Assembly: GCA_002382975.1 (NCBI GenBank)
Contig: DFTB01000016.1
Coordinates: forward strand, 62,001-126,000
DNA from: Fibrobacter sp. UBA4223
GTDB taxonomy: Bacteria; Fibrobacterota; Fibrobacteria; Fibrobacterales; Fibrobacteraceae
Direction: 5' to 3'
DNA: 64,000 nt
Positions within the stretch are counted from its first letter, which is position 1; each line of letters opens with the position of its first letter. A program made the translations under genes and the position numbers. Below are positions 9,091-19,785 of the stretch, piece after piece. The notes under the pieces are model-generated. The model did no database searches and had not been told where the DNA came from. It saw only the letters and a list, made by a program, of their open reading frames with translations.

Positions 9091-10719
9091 CTAGTAAATC
9101 AATTTGAAATCGTCCAAGGTAAGACTGGAATTTTCGCCACCGCGGTATTTGCCCGAATTGCCCGCCGTTCCCCCAGCTACCACATGTGCGTATGCCGATG
9201 AAGCGAACATGACATGAATGGAAATCACATCTTCGTCACCGGTTCCGAGAGTCAAACCGTCTGCAATGGCGTAGCCGCCCGAAAGAAGGCCGAATGGATC
9301 GGCTCCATAGGAAAGCTGAACCGTCCGTTCTGCCATACCCGCGTTCGCATTGTCCGAGAGTGCCCCCGTGGCCACAACTTTTCCGTTTTCCCCCACAAGC
9401 ATCACGTACACGAGGCTCTTCTGCGGGTAGTTCGCTGAACTATTGGCTACATGATTATAAGAGTATTTGATTTCAAACGCAGTCGGGCGGGCCGTAAAGG
9501 GTTTACCGAAAGTCATGTCTTTTGCGATGTAGGAATCCCCCGTCGAAGGCGTACCACCGTCAGAGCCCTGCTCATAGATATCGAGAGCAGTCTGACCCGT
9601 GTATTCCCCGCTAAAGTAGAATCCGCCAGCCATCTTCCAGCTTCCGTCAATAAACAAGAACGAACCCTCGACTTCGCGGGTCGTTATTGTCGCCATACCG
9701 CCGTTAAATTCAAGATTCGCCGAAGACGAAACCGTAATTGCAGCAGAAGACTTCTTTGTCGCCATGGCATCACTGGTAGTAGCCCAGAAATCGTTACGAG
9801 CACTAAAATCGGAACCGGGCAGTTGCACACCGGCTACAACGCTATAAGTTCCCACATTCCCGTCGGCATCTTCGAATTCCATTTCTACAGGGCGAATCAA
9901 GTTGTTCGTCGTGTCCAAAGGAATCAACTGAATGCTAGAAAGATCCGAACCATAGGGCATTTCCACGTAGACCTTGGAGCCTTCCACCGTAACGGTGCCG
10001 CCATCCACATTCAAGTCCGGAAGTTTTACCGCCTGAGGCTGGGCAGCCTCGCTACTGCTAGAATCGTTCTCTTCCGAAGAGGAGCTTTCACCGCCTGCCG
10101 ACTCCGACGAGCCTCCGCTAGTTCCCGACTCCCCAGAAGACGAATCCGAAGATGAACCTGACGACGTGCCCGCCGAAGAATCCAATGACGAACCCGTTTC
10201 CGACGACCCGGCAGAATCTGCAGTTTCCGAAGACGAAGATTTTGCATCACCAGAAGAAGCCACCTTAGAATCAGAAGACTTGGGCGTCTCGGGCAATTTC
10301 CATACCACCAACCACACGCCCGCAATCCTGTTATAAGAATCCAGGGCAACGATAGAGAACTGGTTCGTATCCTTCGTCGAAATCACCGTACCAGGCACAA
10401 GCTTTTCGCCCAACGCAGGGTCCACCAAATCGTCGTCGGCGGCCAAATACAGGGAGGAACTTCCCGGAAGGGCCAGAGAATCAATAACCAGGGAATCAAG
10501 CCAACCCTTTGCGGGCTTCACATAGACAACCTTTGCGTCTGTATCCAGAGAATCCACCTTCCAGCCGGAAAGTTTCAGCTCCATTTCCTCCGAAATTTCG
10601 TCTTCGGGGAACAGGGGCTTTTCCGAAGATTCCGAGCACCCTACCCACAGGCAGGCAGCACAAGCAAAAAACGCAGCCATGTTCCAGCGCAGAAATTTCG
10701 TTGTTCTAGTAAACATCAT
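9091..10719 (-). CDS. Surface lipoprotein with Ser-rich linker and C-terminal PCMD-type domain
   Basis: A lipoprotein signal (VGCS) is followed by a folded N-terminal beta domain, a low-complexity linker of about 75 residues made almost only of Ser, Gly, Asp and Glu, and a C-terminal domain that begins QLPGSDF and ends SLTLDDFKLIY. The C-terminus parallels the neighbouring gene at 6723-9080, so the two are divergent paralogues. Ser-rich linkers are common in Fibrobacter surface enzymes. The ATG at 10719 is chosen because GGAGG lies 6 bases upstream; a GTG at 10722 is possible. It is the second gene of the operon, 10 bases after the barrel gene. Confidence 0.75.
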   Translation of the reverse strand: MMFTRTTKFLRWNMAAFFACAACLWVGCSESSEKPLFPEDEISEEMELKLSGWKVDSLDTDAKVVYVKPAKGWLDSLVIDSLALPGSSSLYLAADDDLVDPALGEKLVPGTVISTKDTNQFSIVALDSYNRIAGVWLVVWKLPETPKSSDSKVASSGDAKSSSSETADSAGSSETGSSLDSSAGTSSGSSSDSSSGESGTSGGSSESAGGESSSSEENDSSSSEAAQPQAVKLPDLNVDGGTVTVEGSKVYVEMPYGSDLSSIQLIPLDTTNNLIRPVEMEFEDADGNVGTYSVVAGVQLPGSDFSARNDFWATTSDAMATKKSSAAITVSSSANLEFNGGMATITTREVEGSFLFIDGSWKMAGGFYFSGEYTGQTALDIYEQGSDGGTPSTGDSYIAKDMTFGKPFTARPTAFEIKYSYNHVANSSANYPQKSLVYVMLVGENGKVVATGALSDNANAGMAERTVQLSYGADPFGLLSGGYAIADGLTLGTGDEDVISIHVMFASSAYAHVVAGGTAGNSGKYRGGENSSLTLDDFKLIY

Positions 10720-10729
10720 CACCCGCCTC

Positions 10730-11554
10730 CTAAATAAAGTACACCAAGGAGAAATCCAAGGCCAAGAGGTTGATAGTGAAATTCACCATGTTGAAAACGA
10801 GCCTGCTGTGGCTTTCGCCATTTTCTTCTACATCGATAACGCTAGTGCTGAGCCCCAGAAGGCCCACGGAGGTTTCAAAGGCAAAGCGGTTCAGCACCAT
10901 GATGCAAAGGCCGGGATTGATACCCGCCTCGATAGACCAGGTCTTGTTGCGGGTCTTGTCCATTTCTTCGCCATCGTCGGACTGGGAAATTCCATAGGAA
11001 TACCCGACCTTAACAGACGTCTCATTAAAAAGGTACAGGTTCCTGCTATCCAGCACTTTCATGTAATTCTTTAGGAATGGCTGAGCAAAAAAACCATTGC
11101 TCACGTACTTGCGGTGCTGTTTGACATCGGCTATATCTTCTAAAAGGGAAAAATCGATATCGAACCAGGTCCGTGAATACCCCAGGTGCGTTCCTACGGC
11201 AAGGGCGTCCTTGATAAAATATCCACCGAACAGTTCGACGGTGAACATATAGCCTTCGCCCTCATAGACATCACCAAGGATGACATTCAGGGCGTCGTCT
11301 TCGGTATTGGCCTGAATCAGGGACAAGGTGGCCCCACCCTGGAAATGCCCGGCGGCAATCGATTCGACGGGATCCACCGGGTAAAGGGCATCCAAAAGAC
11401 CACCCGGTTTCGATTCCTCTTTAGGGGGCGTTGGAGCAGGCGTTTCAACCTTTGCAGGGGCCGCATTTTTTTGCACTAGGGAATCAGCTTCCGCACCGAA
11501 TGCGGAAACCGCACAAAGGCAAAAAAGCGCCACGGACAAAATAAGCCGTTTCAT
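10730..11554 (-). CDS. Outer-membrane beta-barrel-like protein
   Basis: The 274-residue product has a signal peptide ending SAFG-AE and a short Pro/Lys-rich linker (residues about 30-50). The rest is a beta-rich domain with alternating hydrophobic strands, ending in an aromatic residue next to the C-terminus (LVYFI), as many outer-membrane barrels do. It is the first gene of an operon with two PCMD-type lipoproteins, suggesting that the three form one envelope assembly. That grouping is inference from spacing. I cannot name the family. Confidence 0.65.
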   Translation of the reverse strand: MKRLILSVALFCLCAVSAFGAEADSLVQKNAAPAKVETPAPTPPKEESKPGGLLDALYPVDPVESIAAGHFQGGATLSLIQANTEDDALNVILGDVYEGEGYMFTVELFGGYFIKDALAVGTHLGYSRTWFDIDFSLLEDIADVKQHRKYVSNGFFAQPFLKNYMKVLDSRNLYLFNETSVKVGYSYGISQSDDGEEMDKTRNKTWSIEAGINPGLCIMVLNRFAFETSVGLLGLSTSVIDVEENGESHSRLVFNMVNFTINLLALDFSLVYFI

Positions 11555-11570
11555 ACCCTAAAAATAGAAA

Positions 11571-11590
11571 AATCCCGCAAAGGCGGGATT
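11571..11590 (-). terminator. Intrinsic terminator after the TIGR02145 lipoprotein gene
   Basis: A perfect 8-bp stem AATCCCGC / GCGGGATT with an AAAG loop runs, on the minus strand, into a T-rich tract (TTTTTCTATTTTTAG). It separates the TIGR02145 gene from the barrel operon that follows. Confidence 0.8.
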
Positions 11591-11614
11591 CCTGTTATCG
11601 GCTTTTTTGCCGTT

Positions 11615-13120
11615 TTAGTCGTGAATACAGCGGACGGCATAACCCATGTTCTTGTCAAAATCCTGGCTCGAGAATTTAGACCCGTTAACATACCAGGTAT
11701 TAGCTCCGGCTGAATTCCTTTCCGTAGCGGTCCAGAAATGAGTAGCCCCATAACTGCTAAATCTATGGGTGTAGCCCTTACGGAAGTCGTATTCACCTGT
11801 GGGAACGGCTCCAAAGCCATACTTGTCTGTCCCCGAACCAGATTCACTTAAAGCCATCAAATCATAGCCTCTGGATTCACCTACCACATTCTGCAACTTT
11901 TCCCATTCCTGCTGAGTAGGCACATGCCAATCTTTGGGGCAAATTCCCCGATGGGGGAATTCCGTTATACCGCAAACATTTCCACTACCGCACTCTGCGG
12001 CAGATTTGTCCATAGCGGCATGCCATAGATAAAGCACCCCAGCCGTCTTACAATTCTCGAAATTGTTGTCCAGGCACCAAGCGGCCCCCTTCAAGTTTTC
12101 AGAGCCAAGCGCAGAACTGTCGGCATACCGCAAGTTCTGCCCCATCCACAATTGATCTCCTATTTGCACCTGGGTATAGACCTCTCCATCGCGGGCATCG
12201 GTAAAGGTTTCCAAATCTCCCTTAAAGGAATAGGCAATCGCACCGCTAGAATTAACAAAAGCACTGCTAGAAGACCCTTCTCCGTAGCCATAATACTGGC
12301 GTTGTTCGTCGCATTGTTGCTGGAACATGGCGACAACATCGTCTATACCAGAAACGGCTATTTCGAGTTCAGTTTTATAAGAGACCTGGGTATCGCTACA
12401 GACCGCCTCCTTAGCAGAGCCGCTACCCTGTTGCATACTGCAAATGCCAGCAACAAGCATCTTATTGGACGAAGTAGCCGTACTATTGATCAGGACCTTC
12501 CCTTTTTCAATAGTGGCGGCATGCTTGTAAGTAACGCCATTGGAGGTCAATTTCATCAAAGCAACGTCGCCCGACTTTGACACCTCACAAGAAAATTCCG
12601 GTTCGCTGGAATCCGACGAAAAGATTGAATCATAATTCAGCGGATTGTCCCCCTTTGAACTACTAGACAGTGTGTGTTCTAGCGAATCTAGGGTATTTTC
12701 CAAAGAGTCCAGATCTTTACGGGTCTTTATCTTGGTATCATCAGCCGATTCACAAGCATCTTTAAAAGTCTTCTTAAATTTTTCGAAGAAGCTCTCGGAC
12801 ATTTCCTCCCTACTTATAGCCACCACAGATTCCGCATCGCACAAAACTTCGCCGTAATCAGAGTCTCCCTTCAGTTCCTTGCAATTTTCATCAACCACAC
12901 GTGGGTTGTTGCTTTCGACGGTTTGAATCATTTTCCCGCCCCGAAGTTCAACTGTCGTCTTGGTGACCACCCCGTTGAAAGAGGATTCCATGACGAGCGG
13001 TTTTTCGGATTTTACCACACATCTCAGGGTATCGGGCGCGGCATTGTTCGAACTGTCGCCACAGGCTACAATTCCGAGAGTCAGAAACAGAGGTATAAAA
13101 CATTTATAACTCAAGGGCAT
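11615..13120 (-). CDS. Lipoprotein with Fibrobacter major paralogous domain (TIGR02145)
   Basis: A lipoprotein signal (LGIVACGDSS) precedes about 280 residues of low-similarity, Ser- and Asp-rich sequence. The C-terminal ~200 residues begin near FTDARDGEVYTQVQIGDQLWMGQNL and end near GYAVRCIHD, which is the Fibrobacter 'major paralogous' domain. Its hallmarks are the DGxxYxxVxIGxQxWMxxNL opening, the HVPTQQEW motif and conserved Cys pairs. I place the start at the ATG at 13120, which has AAAGGAG 5-6 bases upstream; the ORF opens 8 codons earlier. The domain is abundant in Fibrobacter surface proteins, but its function is not established. It has its own terminator, so it is probably monocistronic. 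Confidence 0.88.
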   Translation of the reverse strand: MPLSYKCFIPLFLTLGIVACGDSSNNAAPDTLRCVVKSEKPLVMESSFNGVVTKTTVELRGGKMIQTVESNNPRVVDENCKELKGDSDYGEVLCDAESVVAISREEMSESFFEKFKKTFKDACESADDTKIKTRKDLDSLENTLDSLEHTLSSSSKGDNPLNYDSIFSSDSSEPEFSCEVSKSGDVALMKLTSNGVTYKHAATIEKGKVLINSTATSSNKMLVAGICSMQQGSGSAKEAVCSDTQVSYKTELEIAVSGIDDVVAMFQQQCDEQRQYYGYGEGSSSSAFVNSSGAIAYSFKGDLETFTDARDGEVYTQVQIGDQLWMGQNLRYADSSALGSENLKGAAWCLDNNFENCKTAGVLYLWHAAMDKSAAECGSGNVCGITEFPHRGICPKDWHVPTQQEWEKLQNVVGESRGYDLMALSESGSGTDKYGFGAVPTGEYDFRKGYTHRFSSYGATHFWTATERNSAGANTWYVNGSKFSSQDFDKNMGYAVRCIHD

Positions 13121-13166
13121 CGATTCTCCTTTAATTCCACTCACTCCAAAGATAAATTATTCCAAA

Positions 13167-13802
13167 CTATTTCTTCTTGAATCTGAGATAAAGCCCCTCT
13201 ACATACGAAAGGAAAGCCTTAAAAAGAGACAATCCCTCAAGACTGTCGGAAAAATATTCCACATCGATATTCTCGGGCGCAGAAGCCTCTGCATTTTCCA
13301 TGTCGGTAGTTACCTGCACATAGTTGGAAGGATCCGCCACTACTAGCACCAGCAGAGTATAATCGTTTGTAACAGGGACTGTAAAATCCAACACAAAATC
13401 CAGCACCAGTCGTCTATTTTCTACCGAAGCCTTGAAGGAGCGAATCTTTTCCACCTTCAGGAATTCAGAACCGCACTGGATATAGTTGAAATAATTCGCC
13501 TTGGAGGCCTCGCCGAAAACAACGGGTCTTAAAGCATCGCTTTCCTTGGCCGACAGTTTTCCATCTCCGTCCGCATCTACAGAGGCGACAGTCGCCATGC
13601 TGTAGACTTCGTCGTAAACCCACCGGTTTTCAACACCAGAAAGGCCCTTTTCGTTAAACAGGACCTTTACTGTGGCATCTACAAACACGTGAGGATGGGC
13701 CATGGCCACAGAAGCGCATAGCCCGAGCAACAAAAGGATAATTTTAGAACGCAAGAACAAAGCCTGCAACCAATAGGCCGACTCCCACAACCCCAAGTCC
13801 AA
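13167..13802 (-). CDS. DUF1007-family periplasmic protein with an EF-hand-like loop
   Basis: The mature protein opens with HPHVFVDA after a signal peptide (LLLLGLCASVAMA), the signature of DUF1007, a family often found beside nickel/cobalt or other metal transporters. A DADGDGKLSAKE loop (about residues 75-86) fits an EF-hand calcium site. The coordinates give the whole ORF, but the first residues overlap the end of the PEGA gene. The true start is probably a TTG near 13754 or 13769, which puts the signal peptide at the N-terminus. No metal transporter is next to it here. Confidence 0.75.
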   Translation of the reverse strand: MDLGLWESAYWLQALFLRSKIILLLLGLCASVAMAHPHVFVDATVKVLFNEKGLSGVENRWVYDEVYSMATVASVDADGDGKLSAKESDALRPVVFGEASKANYFNYIQCGSEFLKVEKIRSFKASVENRRLVLDFVLDFTVPVTNDYTLLVLVVADPSNYVQVTTDMENAEASAPENIDVEYFSDSLEGLSLFKAFLSYVEGLYLRFKKK

Positions 13803-15402
13803 TGCCTATACCGGCCTTGGTATCGCCTTTCTTGTTCAGGTCGTGGTTGTCCTTCACCATTTTCTGGGTATCGGGACTTTCAAAAGCCGACATTCCGTAA
13901 GCCTTCTTTTTGTCGGCAGCGTCACTCCAGTCCTTTTCGGCCAAGTACCACATGACACCGCCAGCGATAATGGGAACGATGGAGCTCCACAAGAGCCCGC
14001 GACCAATGCGACGCTTGCTGCGTTCATCGTTAAAGGCGTTCTGCTCTTCGATTAAGGCAAGGTCGTCCAGAATGGGTTCCATTTCCACGTTAATCAGGTT
14101 CGGCATGAACGCCTTGATTTCGGTGACAATGGTGGTATCTCGGTAGCCTACCTTTCTAAAGTAAAGGCTTGTCTTTGCCTGGGGGCGAATTCCGTCAACC
14201 ACCACGTCTGTCATGTAGTGGGGCATAATGTTCACCGTAGGCACCTCGTTGATGAACACTTCTACCGCTTCGGGGTCGGTGTTCAAGGTCAACCTGGTGG
14301 AGGGTCGTTCTACCGGAATCTCTATGCGGTTCAGGCTGTCGGAATTGATGCGGACCACGGCGGTGCCCCACCATTCCACGCCTTTCAGCACCTGCATCAC
14401 CGAAATGGTGTACTTGCCCGGAGCAATGCGCTTGATGGTATCCGGCGCCACCTGCTTGATAGGAATGCCGTTCACAAAAAGGGAACAAGCAGCCGGGACC
14501 GACGTCACAAAGAGGTTTGCGCTTCCCGGCGGATAGAGTTCCATCTCCTCTTCGTCATCCACATATTCGGGAACCACGTAGTTCGAAAGACCAAGGTCGA
14601 TCATCTCGTCGTCTTCCATGTTGTAGAGACGACGCAGGTCCAAACGGTAAATCTTGATGAAGGGGTTTGCGGAATCGGCGGCAATACTGTCCTGAATCTC
14701 TTGCTGGCGGATTTCCTCTTCGACACGGGCAATTTCTTCTAGTTTCATGCGAGTGTCTTCTTTCTGGAGGGCGGTCTCGAAGTCGTCGTCGGCACCGTCG
14801 TCAGCATCTTCTTGGGGCTGTTCCTGAGGTTGCTCTGCCGGAGTGGTGTCCGCCACGGCCACAGGAGCGGCCGGAGCCGGTGTCGCTACGGAATCGGCTT
14901 CATCGTCTTCTTCGTCTTCCTGGTGCTGGCCATTGCTTTCTTCCATAGCAGCAATAGTCGCCTCTTGCAACTTTTCCAAATTTTTCTGTTCGTCTGCGTT
15001 TGGACGCTTCAGATAGACAGTGTCACTTTCAATCTTTACAAAGATGGCCTCTTGTTCCACAGAATCGCCCATGATCCAGTAACGGACGGGGACTTCACGA
15101 CCAGCAGCAGGCTTGGCGACGGTATCAACAGGGGCTTTTGCGCTATCAAGCTTTGCAAAGGGGTCGACGGGTTTTTCGGCAGGTTTTGCAGCCGGAGCTG
15201 CCTCTGTAGCCACCGGAGCGGATTCTGTAGCTGCTGGAGTGGATTCTGCCACAGGGGCAGGTGCAGCAGGTTCCGAGACTTGCGCAGGAGCCTCAGCAGC
15301 AGGAGCGGACGATTCAGGGACATTATCCCAGTCGTCTTCGTCGGCCAAGGCGGGCAAAGCCGTCACAAAGGCCAAAAAGAGCACGCAAATACGATTCCAC
15401 AT
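13744..15402 (-). CDS. PEGA-domain membrane/envelope protein
   Basis: The 552-residue product has a signal peptide (ALPALADE), an Ala/Pro/Glu-rich region with an acidic coiled segment (residues about 20-250), and then tandem PEGA-like beta domains. These are visible as LFVTSVPAACSLFVNGIPI and LTLNTDPEAVEVFINEVP. Two hydrophobic segments near the C-terminus (LLWSSIVPIIAGGVMWYLA and the final GIGIGLGVVGVGLLVAGFVLAF) probably cross the membrane. PEGA domains are usually surface or cell-wall associated. The gene follows the methyltransferase at 15420 with a 17-base gap and overlaps the DUF1007 gene, so the three are likely co-transcribed. Confidence 0.8.
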   Translation of the reverse strand: MWNRICVLFLAFVTALPALADEDDWDNVPESSAPAAEAPAQVSEPAAPAPVAESTPAATESAPVATEAAPAAKPAEKPVDPFAKLDSAKAPVDTVAKPAAGREVPVRYWIMGDSVEQEAIFVKIESDTVYLKRPNADEQKNLEKLQEATIAAMEESNGQHQEDEEDDEADSVATPAPAAPVAVADTTPAEQPQEQPQEDADDGADDDFETALQKEDTRMKLEEIARVEEEIRQQEIQDSIAADSANPFIKIYRLDLRRLYNMEDDEMIDLGLSNYVVPEYVDDEEEMELYPPGSANLFVTSVPAACSLFVNGIPIKQVAPDTIKRIAPGKYTISVMQVLKGVEWWGTAVVRINSDSLNRIEIPVERPSTRLTLNTDPEAVEVFINEVPTVNIMPHYMTDVVVDGIRPQAKTSLYFRKVGYRDTTIVTEIKAFMPNLINVEMEPILDDLALIEEQNAFNDERSKRRIGRGLLWSSIVPIIAGGVMWYLAEKDWSDAADKKKAYGMSAFESPDTQKMVKDNHDLNKKGDTKAGIGIGLGVVGVGLLVAGFVLAF

Positions 15403-15419
15403 ACCTTAAAGATATATTA

Positions 15420-16196
15420 TTAAAGACCTGTTGGTCGGGGCGTTTTTTGGATTTTTGCACAATAAATAGGTCCAGACCCGTTTGTCCTGTCGGGCAAAAT
15501 GTGGACCCCGAACTCAGTGCGCTCCGCGCCTTCCGGAATATCCGAGATTTCAACAGCGCAAGCCTCGAGGCGTTTTTTCAGGATTCTTGAAACCACACCG
15601 TCGTTTTCCAAGGGAGAAAGCGCACAGGTGCCGTAAACAAGAACTCCTCCCGGGCGTAACGCATCTATGGCCGAAGCCAAGAGGGAGCCCTGTTCCACCG
15701 ACAGCCTCTTGATCCGCTTTGCGGACCAGACTTCCAGGTGGGCAGGAGAGTTCAACACATGCCGGTCCGAAGAGCAAGGGGCGTCCAGCAGAATCCGGTC
15801 AAAAGATTCCTTCTTGTGAAGGCCGAATTTGACACCGTCGTAACCCGAAACACTGATAATGCTTCGCCAGTCCTTGGGCAAAGAGTTTTCCAAAACATGC
15901 TTAAGGCGTTCCCGTCTGTCTGGCGAGCGATCGTTACACTGCAAGGAACCCTGTCCTTGAAGCATAGAGGCGATTATCAGGGATTTTCCGCCGGGGGCGG
16001 CACACATGTCCAGAACATCCATTCCAGGCTCCACCCCTAGGGCCTTTGCGGCAAAGACAGAGGCCTTGTCCAGGTAATACGGTTCGAGGCCTTCTCCGAA
16101 CTGCAACGTCTCAAAACAGGACTCCCCCTTGAGGGAATCCAGCAGGGCCGGCCAGCGGTCGCCAAACAATTTCTCGTAGTAATCGAAAAATTCCAT
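15420..16196 (-). CDS. RsmB/NOP-family RNA (cytosine-5) methyltransferase
   Basis: The 258-residue product is a compact SAM-dependent m5C RNA methyltransferase. The SAM loop is DMCAAPGGKS (63-72). The two family cysteines are present: Cys141 in DAPCSSDRHV (motif IV, release) and Cys191 in GTCALSPLEN (motif VI, nucleophile). The DAPCSSDRHV form resembles the NSUN3/NSUN4 branch more than RsmB. It lacks the NusB-like N-terminal domain of RsmB and any PUA domain. The target is therefore unknown, with rRNA or tRNA both possible. It is the first gene of the group with the PEGA protein. Confidence 0.88.
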   Translation of the reverse strand: MEFFDYYEKLFGDRWPALLDSLKGESCFETLQFGEGLEPYYLDKASVFAAKALGVEPGMDVLDMCAAPGGKSLIIASMLQGQGSLQCNDRSPDRRERLKHVLENSLPKDWRSIISVSGYDGVKFGLHKKESFDRILLDAPCSSDRHVLNSPAHLEVWSAKRIKRLSVEQGSLLASAIDALRPGGVLVYGTCALSPLENDGVVSRILKKRLEACAVEISDIPEGAERTEFGVHILPDRTNGSGPIYCAKIQKTPRPTGL

Positions 16197-16222
16197 GAAA
16201 CCAACCCTTAGCTACCAAAGAC

Positions 16223-16723
16223 TCAGTCCTCGGGCGCAGTGGGAGGCACGCGAGCAATCACCCCCACTGTTCCGCGGGTTGCCTTGACCAAATCTGCCGG
16301 GGCAATCTTCAACTGCAAGCCTCGTTCACCGGCACTCACATAGATGAATGGGAACTGCAGGGCGGTTTCGTGAATGAAAATGGGAAAATTCTTCTTGAGG
16401 CCGAGAGGGCTGCAACCGCCCCGGATGTAGCCTGTCAGCGGGGTCAAGTCCTTCAAGGGAACGGTATCGATTTTCTTGTTGCCGCTGACCTTGGCGGCCC
16501 CCTTCAAGTCCACTTCCAAATTACCGGGAACGACGCATATCAGATAGCCAATTTTGTCGCCATGGACTAGGATTGTCTTGAAAACCTGGTTGATGTCTTC
16601 GCCCAGGCTGTCCGCCACGTGTTGGGCGCCCAAGTCGTTTTCGTCCACCTTATAAGGGATCAGCTCGTACTGGATCTTTAGACGGTCCAAGATTCGGGCA
16701 GCGTTTGTCTTCTTGATATCCAT
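16223..16723 (-). CDS. ybaK: YbaK/EbsC-type aminoacyl-tRNA deacylase
   Basis: YbaK hydrolyses Cys-tRNA(Pro) to prevent mistranslation. The 166-residue product has the family pattern: TNAARILDRLKIQYELIPY at the start, a FKTILVHGD strand, the catalytic lysine region, GYIRGGCSPLGLKK and a final ISAGERGLQL-like strand (here VSAGERGLQL). The ORF extends upstream to 16891, but the ATG at 16723 has a GAGGA ribosome-binding site and matches family N-termini, so the extension is left out. It is divergent from thiC; the upstream extension would overlap the TPP riboswitch. Confidence 0.92.
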   Translation of the reverse strand: MDIKKTNAARILDRLKIQYELIPYKVDENDLGAQHVADSLGEDINQVFKTILVHGDKIGYLICVVPGNLEVDLKGAAKVSGNKKIDTVPLKDLTPLTGYIRGGCSPLGLKKNFPIFIHETALQFPFIYVSAGERGLQLKIAPADLVKATRGTVGVIARVPPTAPED

Positions 16724-16767
16724 AAATGTCCTCGGAGGGAAAGATAAAATTTTATATTGTGGAAAAA

Positions 16768-18458
<1,691 letters not shown>

Positions 18459-18487
18459 GGACGCACATGCGCCGAGTCGAAGCGCTC

Positions 18488-18922
18488 CTACTCTAGCATA
18501 ATCGTGAAGGGTCCGTCGTTTACGAGGCTCACCTGCATATCGGCGCCGAAGCGTCCCGTTTCAACAACGGGGATTTCTTTTTTGCACTGGGCGATGATGT
18601 ATTCGTAGAGCTCGTTTGCGAGTGTGGGGTTGCCGGCGCCGTTGAATGTGGGACGGTTGCCCTTGTTGCAGTTCGCGTACAGCGTGAACTGCGAGACCAG
18701 CAGGAGCTCGCCGCCTACGTCCTTGATAGAAAGATTCGTCTTGCCGTTTTCGTCGGCGAAGATGCGGAGCGCTAGCATCTTGCGGATAAGCCTGTCGGCT
18801 ATTTCCTTGGTATCGTCTTCACCTACGCCGATGAGAATCATGTAGCCTTTGCCGATTTTCCCGACAGTTTCGCCTGCAATATCCACCTGGGCGTTCAACA
18901 CTCGCTGAATCAAGAATTTCAT
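18488..18922 (-). CDS. dtd: D-aminoacyl-tRNA deacylase
   Basis: Dtd removes D-amino acids and mischarged glycine from tRNA. The 144-residue product is normal length and has both signature motifs: SQFTLYA (77-83) and the C-terminal NDGPFT (135-140), the form of the cross-subunit Gly-cisPro motif region. It starts one base before the tcdA stop and is the last gene of a tight three-gene run with sufS and tcdA. Confidence 0.97.
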   Translation of the reverse strand: MKFLIQRVLNAQVDIAGETVGKIGKGYMILIGVGEDDTKEIADRLIRKMLALRIFADENGKTNLSIKDVGGELLLVSQFTLYANCNKGNRPTFNGAGNPTLANELYEYIIAQCKKEIPVVETGRFGADMQVSLVNDGPFTIMLE

Positions 18923-18923
18923 A

Positions 18924-19757
18924 TTACTCCGCGCTGGCTAACGCCTTCTTGTAGATGTCCTGCATCACGAGGCCCGCAATCATGAATCCGAAAATGGCAG
19001 TGGAGTGCGCCATGGTGCCGTTGATTTGCGCCTTACTGCTGCACCATTCGTGATCGACCAGGTTTGCATTCTGGAGTTCGGCTTCGCTCCTTTCGTGACG
19101 CACCTTGGGGCACATGCAGGCGTCGGTGCCACAAGAGGAATTCTTGCCGCGGTTTTTCAGGAGTTCGTCGCTGTAGACGCACAGCACTTTTTTCTTGAGC
19201 GCCATTTTCTTTTTCTTGAACTTGTCGCGGAGCGCGCGGGCGAGCGGGCAACCGGCGACTTTCCTGAATTCGGCGACCTTGATTCGCGTGGGGTCCATCT
19301 TGAGGGCTGCCCCCATTGAAGAAAATACTGTGGCCTTTGTGCGCGTGGCGTGCCACAACAGCTGCATCTTGTTTTCGAGGCTGTCGATGGCATCGATGAT
19401 GTAGTCGAATGTGTCCAGTTGGAATTTGTCCGTATTCGCTTCTTCGTAGATATCTTGCAGTGCGATAATGTTGGCGTGGGGGTTGATTTCGAGCAGGCGA
19501 TTTTTCAACACGTCCACCTTGACTTGCCCCACGGTTTTCGTAGTGGCCATCAGTTGACGGTTCACGTTGGTAACGCACACGCGGTCAGAATCGACGAGTA
19601 CGAGTTCCTTGATGCCGGAACGCACCAGGCTTTCTGCGCACCAGCTGCCGACTCCGCCGAGACCGAAGATGATGACGCGCTTCTGGTAGATGTCGCCCAT
19701 CACGTCGTCCCCGAGCAGGAGCGATGTGCGGTTGAAGATGCCTTTCTCGATTCCCAT
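18924..19757 (-). CDS. tcdA: tRNA threonylcarbamoyladenosine dehydratase TcdA
   Basis: TcdA (formerly CsdL/YgdL) dehydrates t6A37 of tRNA to cyclic ct6A. It is an E1-like enzyme with a nucleotide-binding [13 protein letters not shown], a [13 protein letters not shown] loop and the central [14 protein letters not shown] place the start at ATG 19757, which gives about 32 residues before the GxGGVG motif, as in E. coli. The ORF could also open with a TTG at 19793 that overlaps sufS. The next-door cysteine desulfurase fits the known link between TcdA and the CsdA sulfur-relay system. Confidence 0.94.
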   Translation of the reverse strand: MGIEKGIFNRTSLLLGDDVMGDIYQKRVIIFGLGGVGSWCAESLVRSGIKELVLVDSDRVCVTNVNRQLMATTKTVGQVKVDVLKNRLLEINPHANIIALQDIYEEANTDKFQLDTFDYIIDAIDSLENKMQLLWHATRTKATVFSSMGAALKMDPTRIKVAEFRKVAGCPLARALRDKFKKKKMALKKKVLCVYSDELLKNRGKNSSCGTDACMCPKVRHERSEAELQNANLVDHEWCSSKAQINGTMAHSTAIFGFMIAGLVMQDIYKKALASAE

Positions 19758-19785
19758 AATAAGCTTTGCGCGGTCTCGCGGTGAA

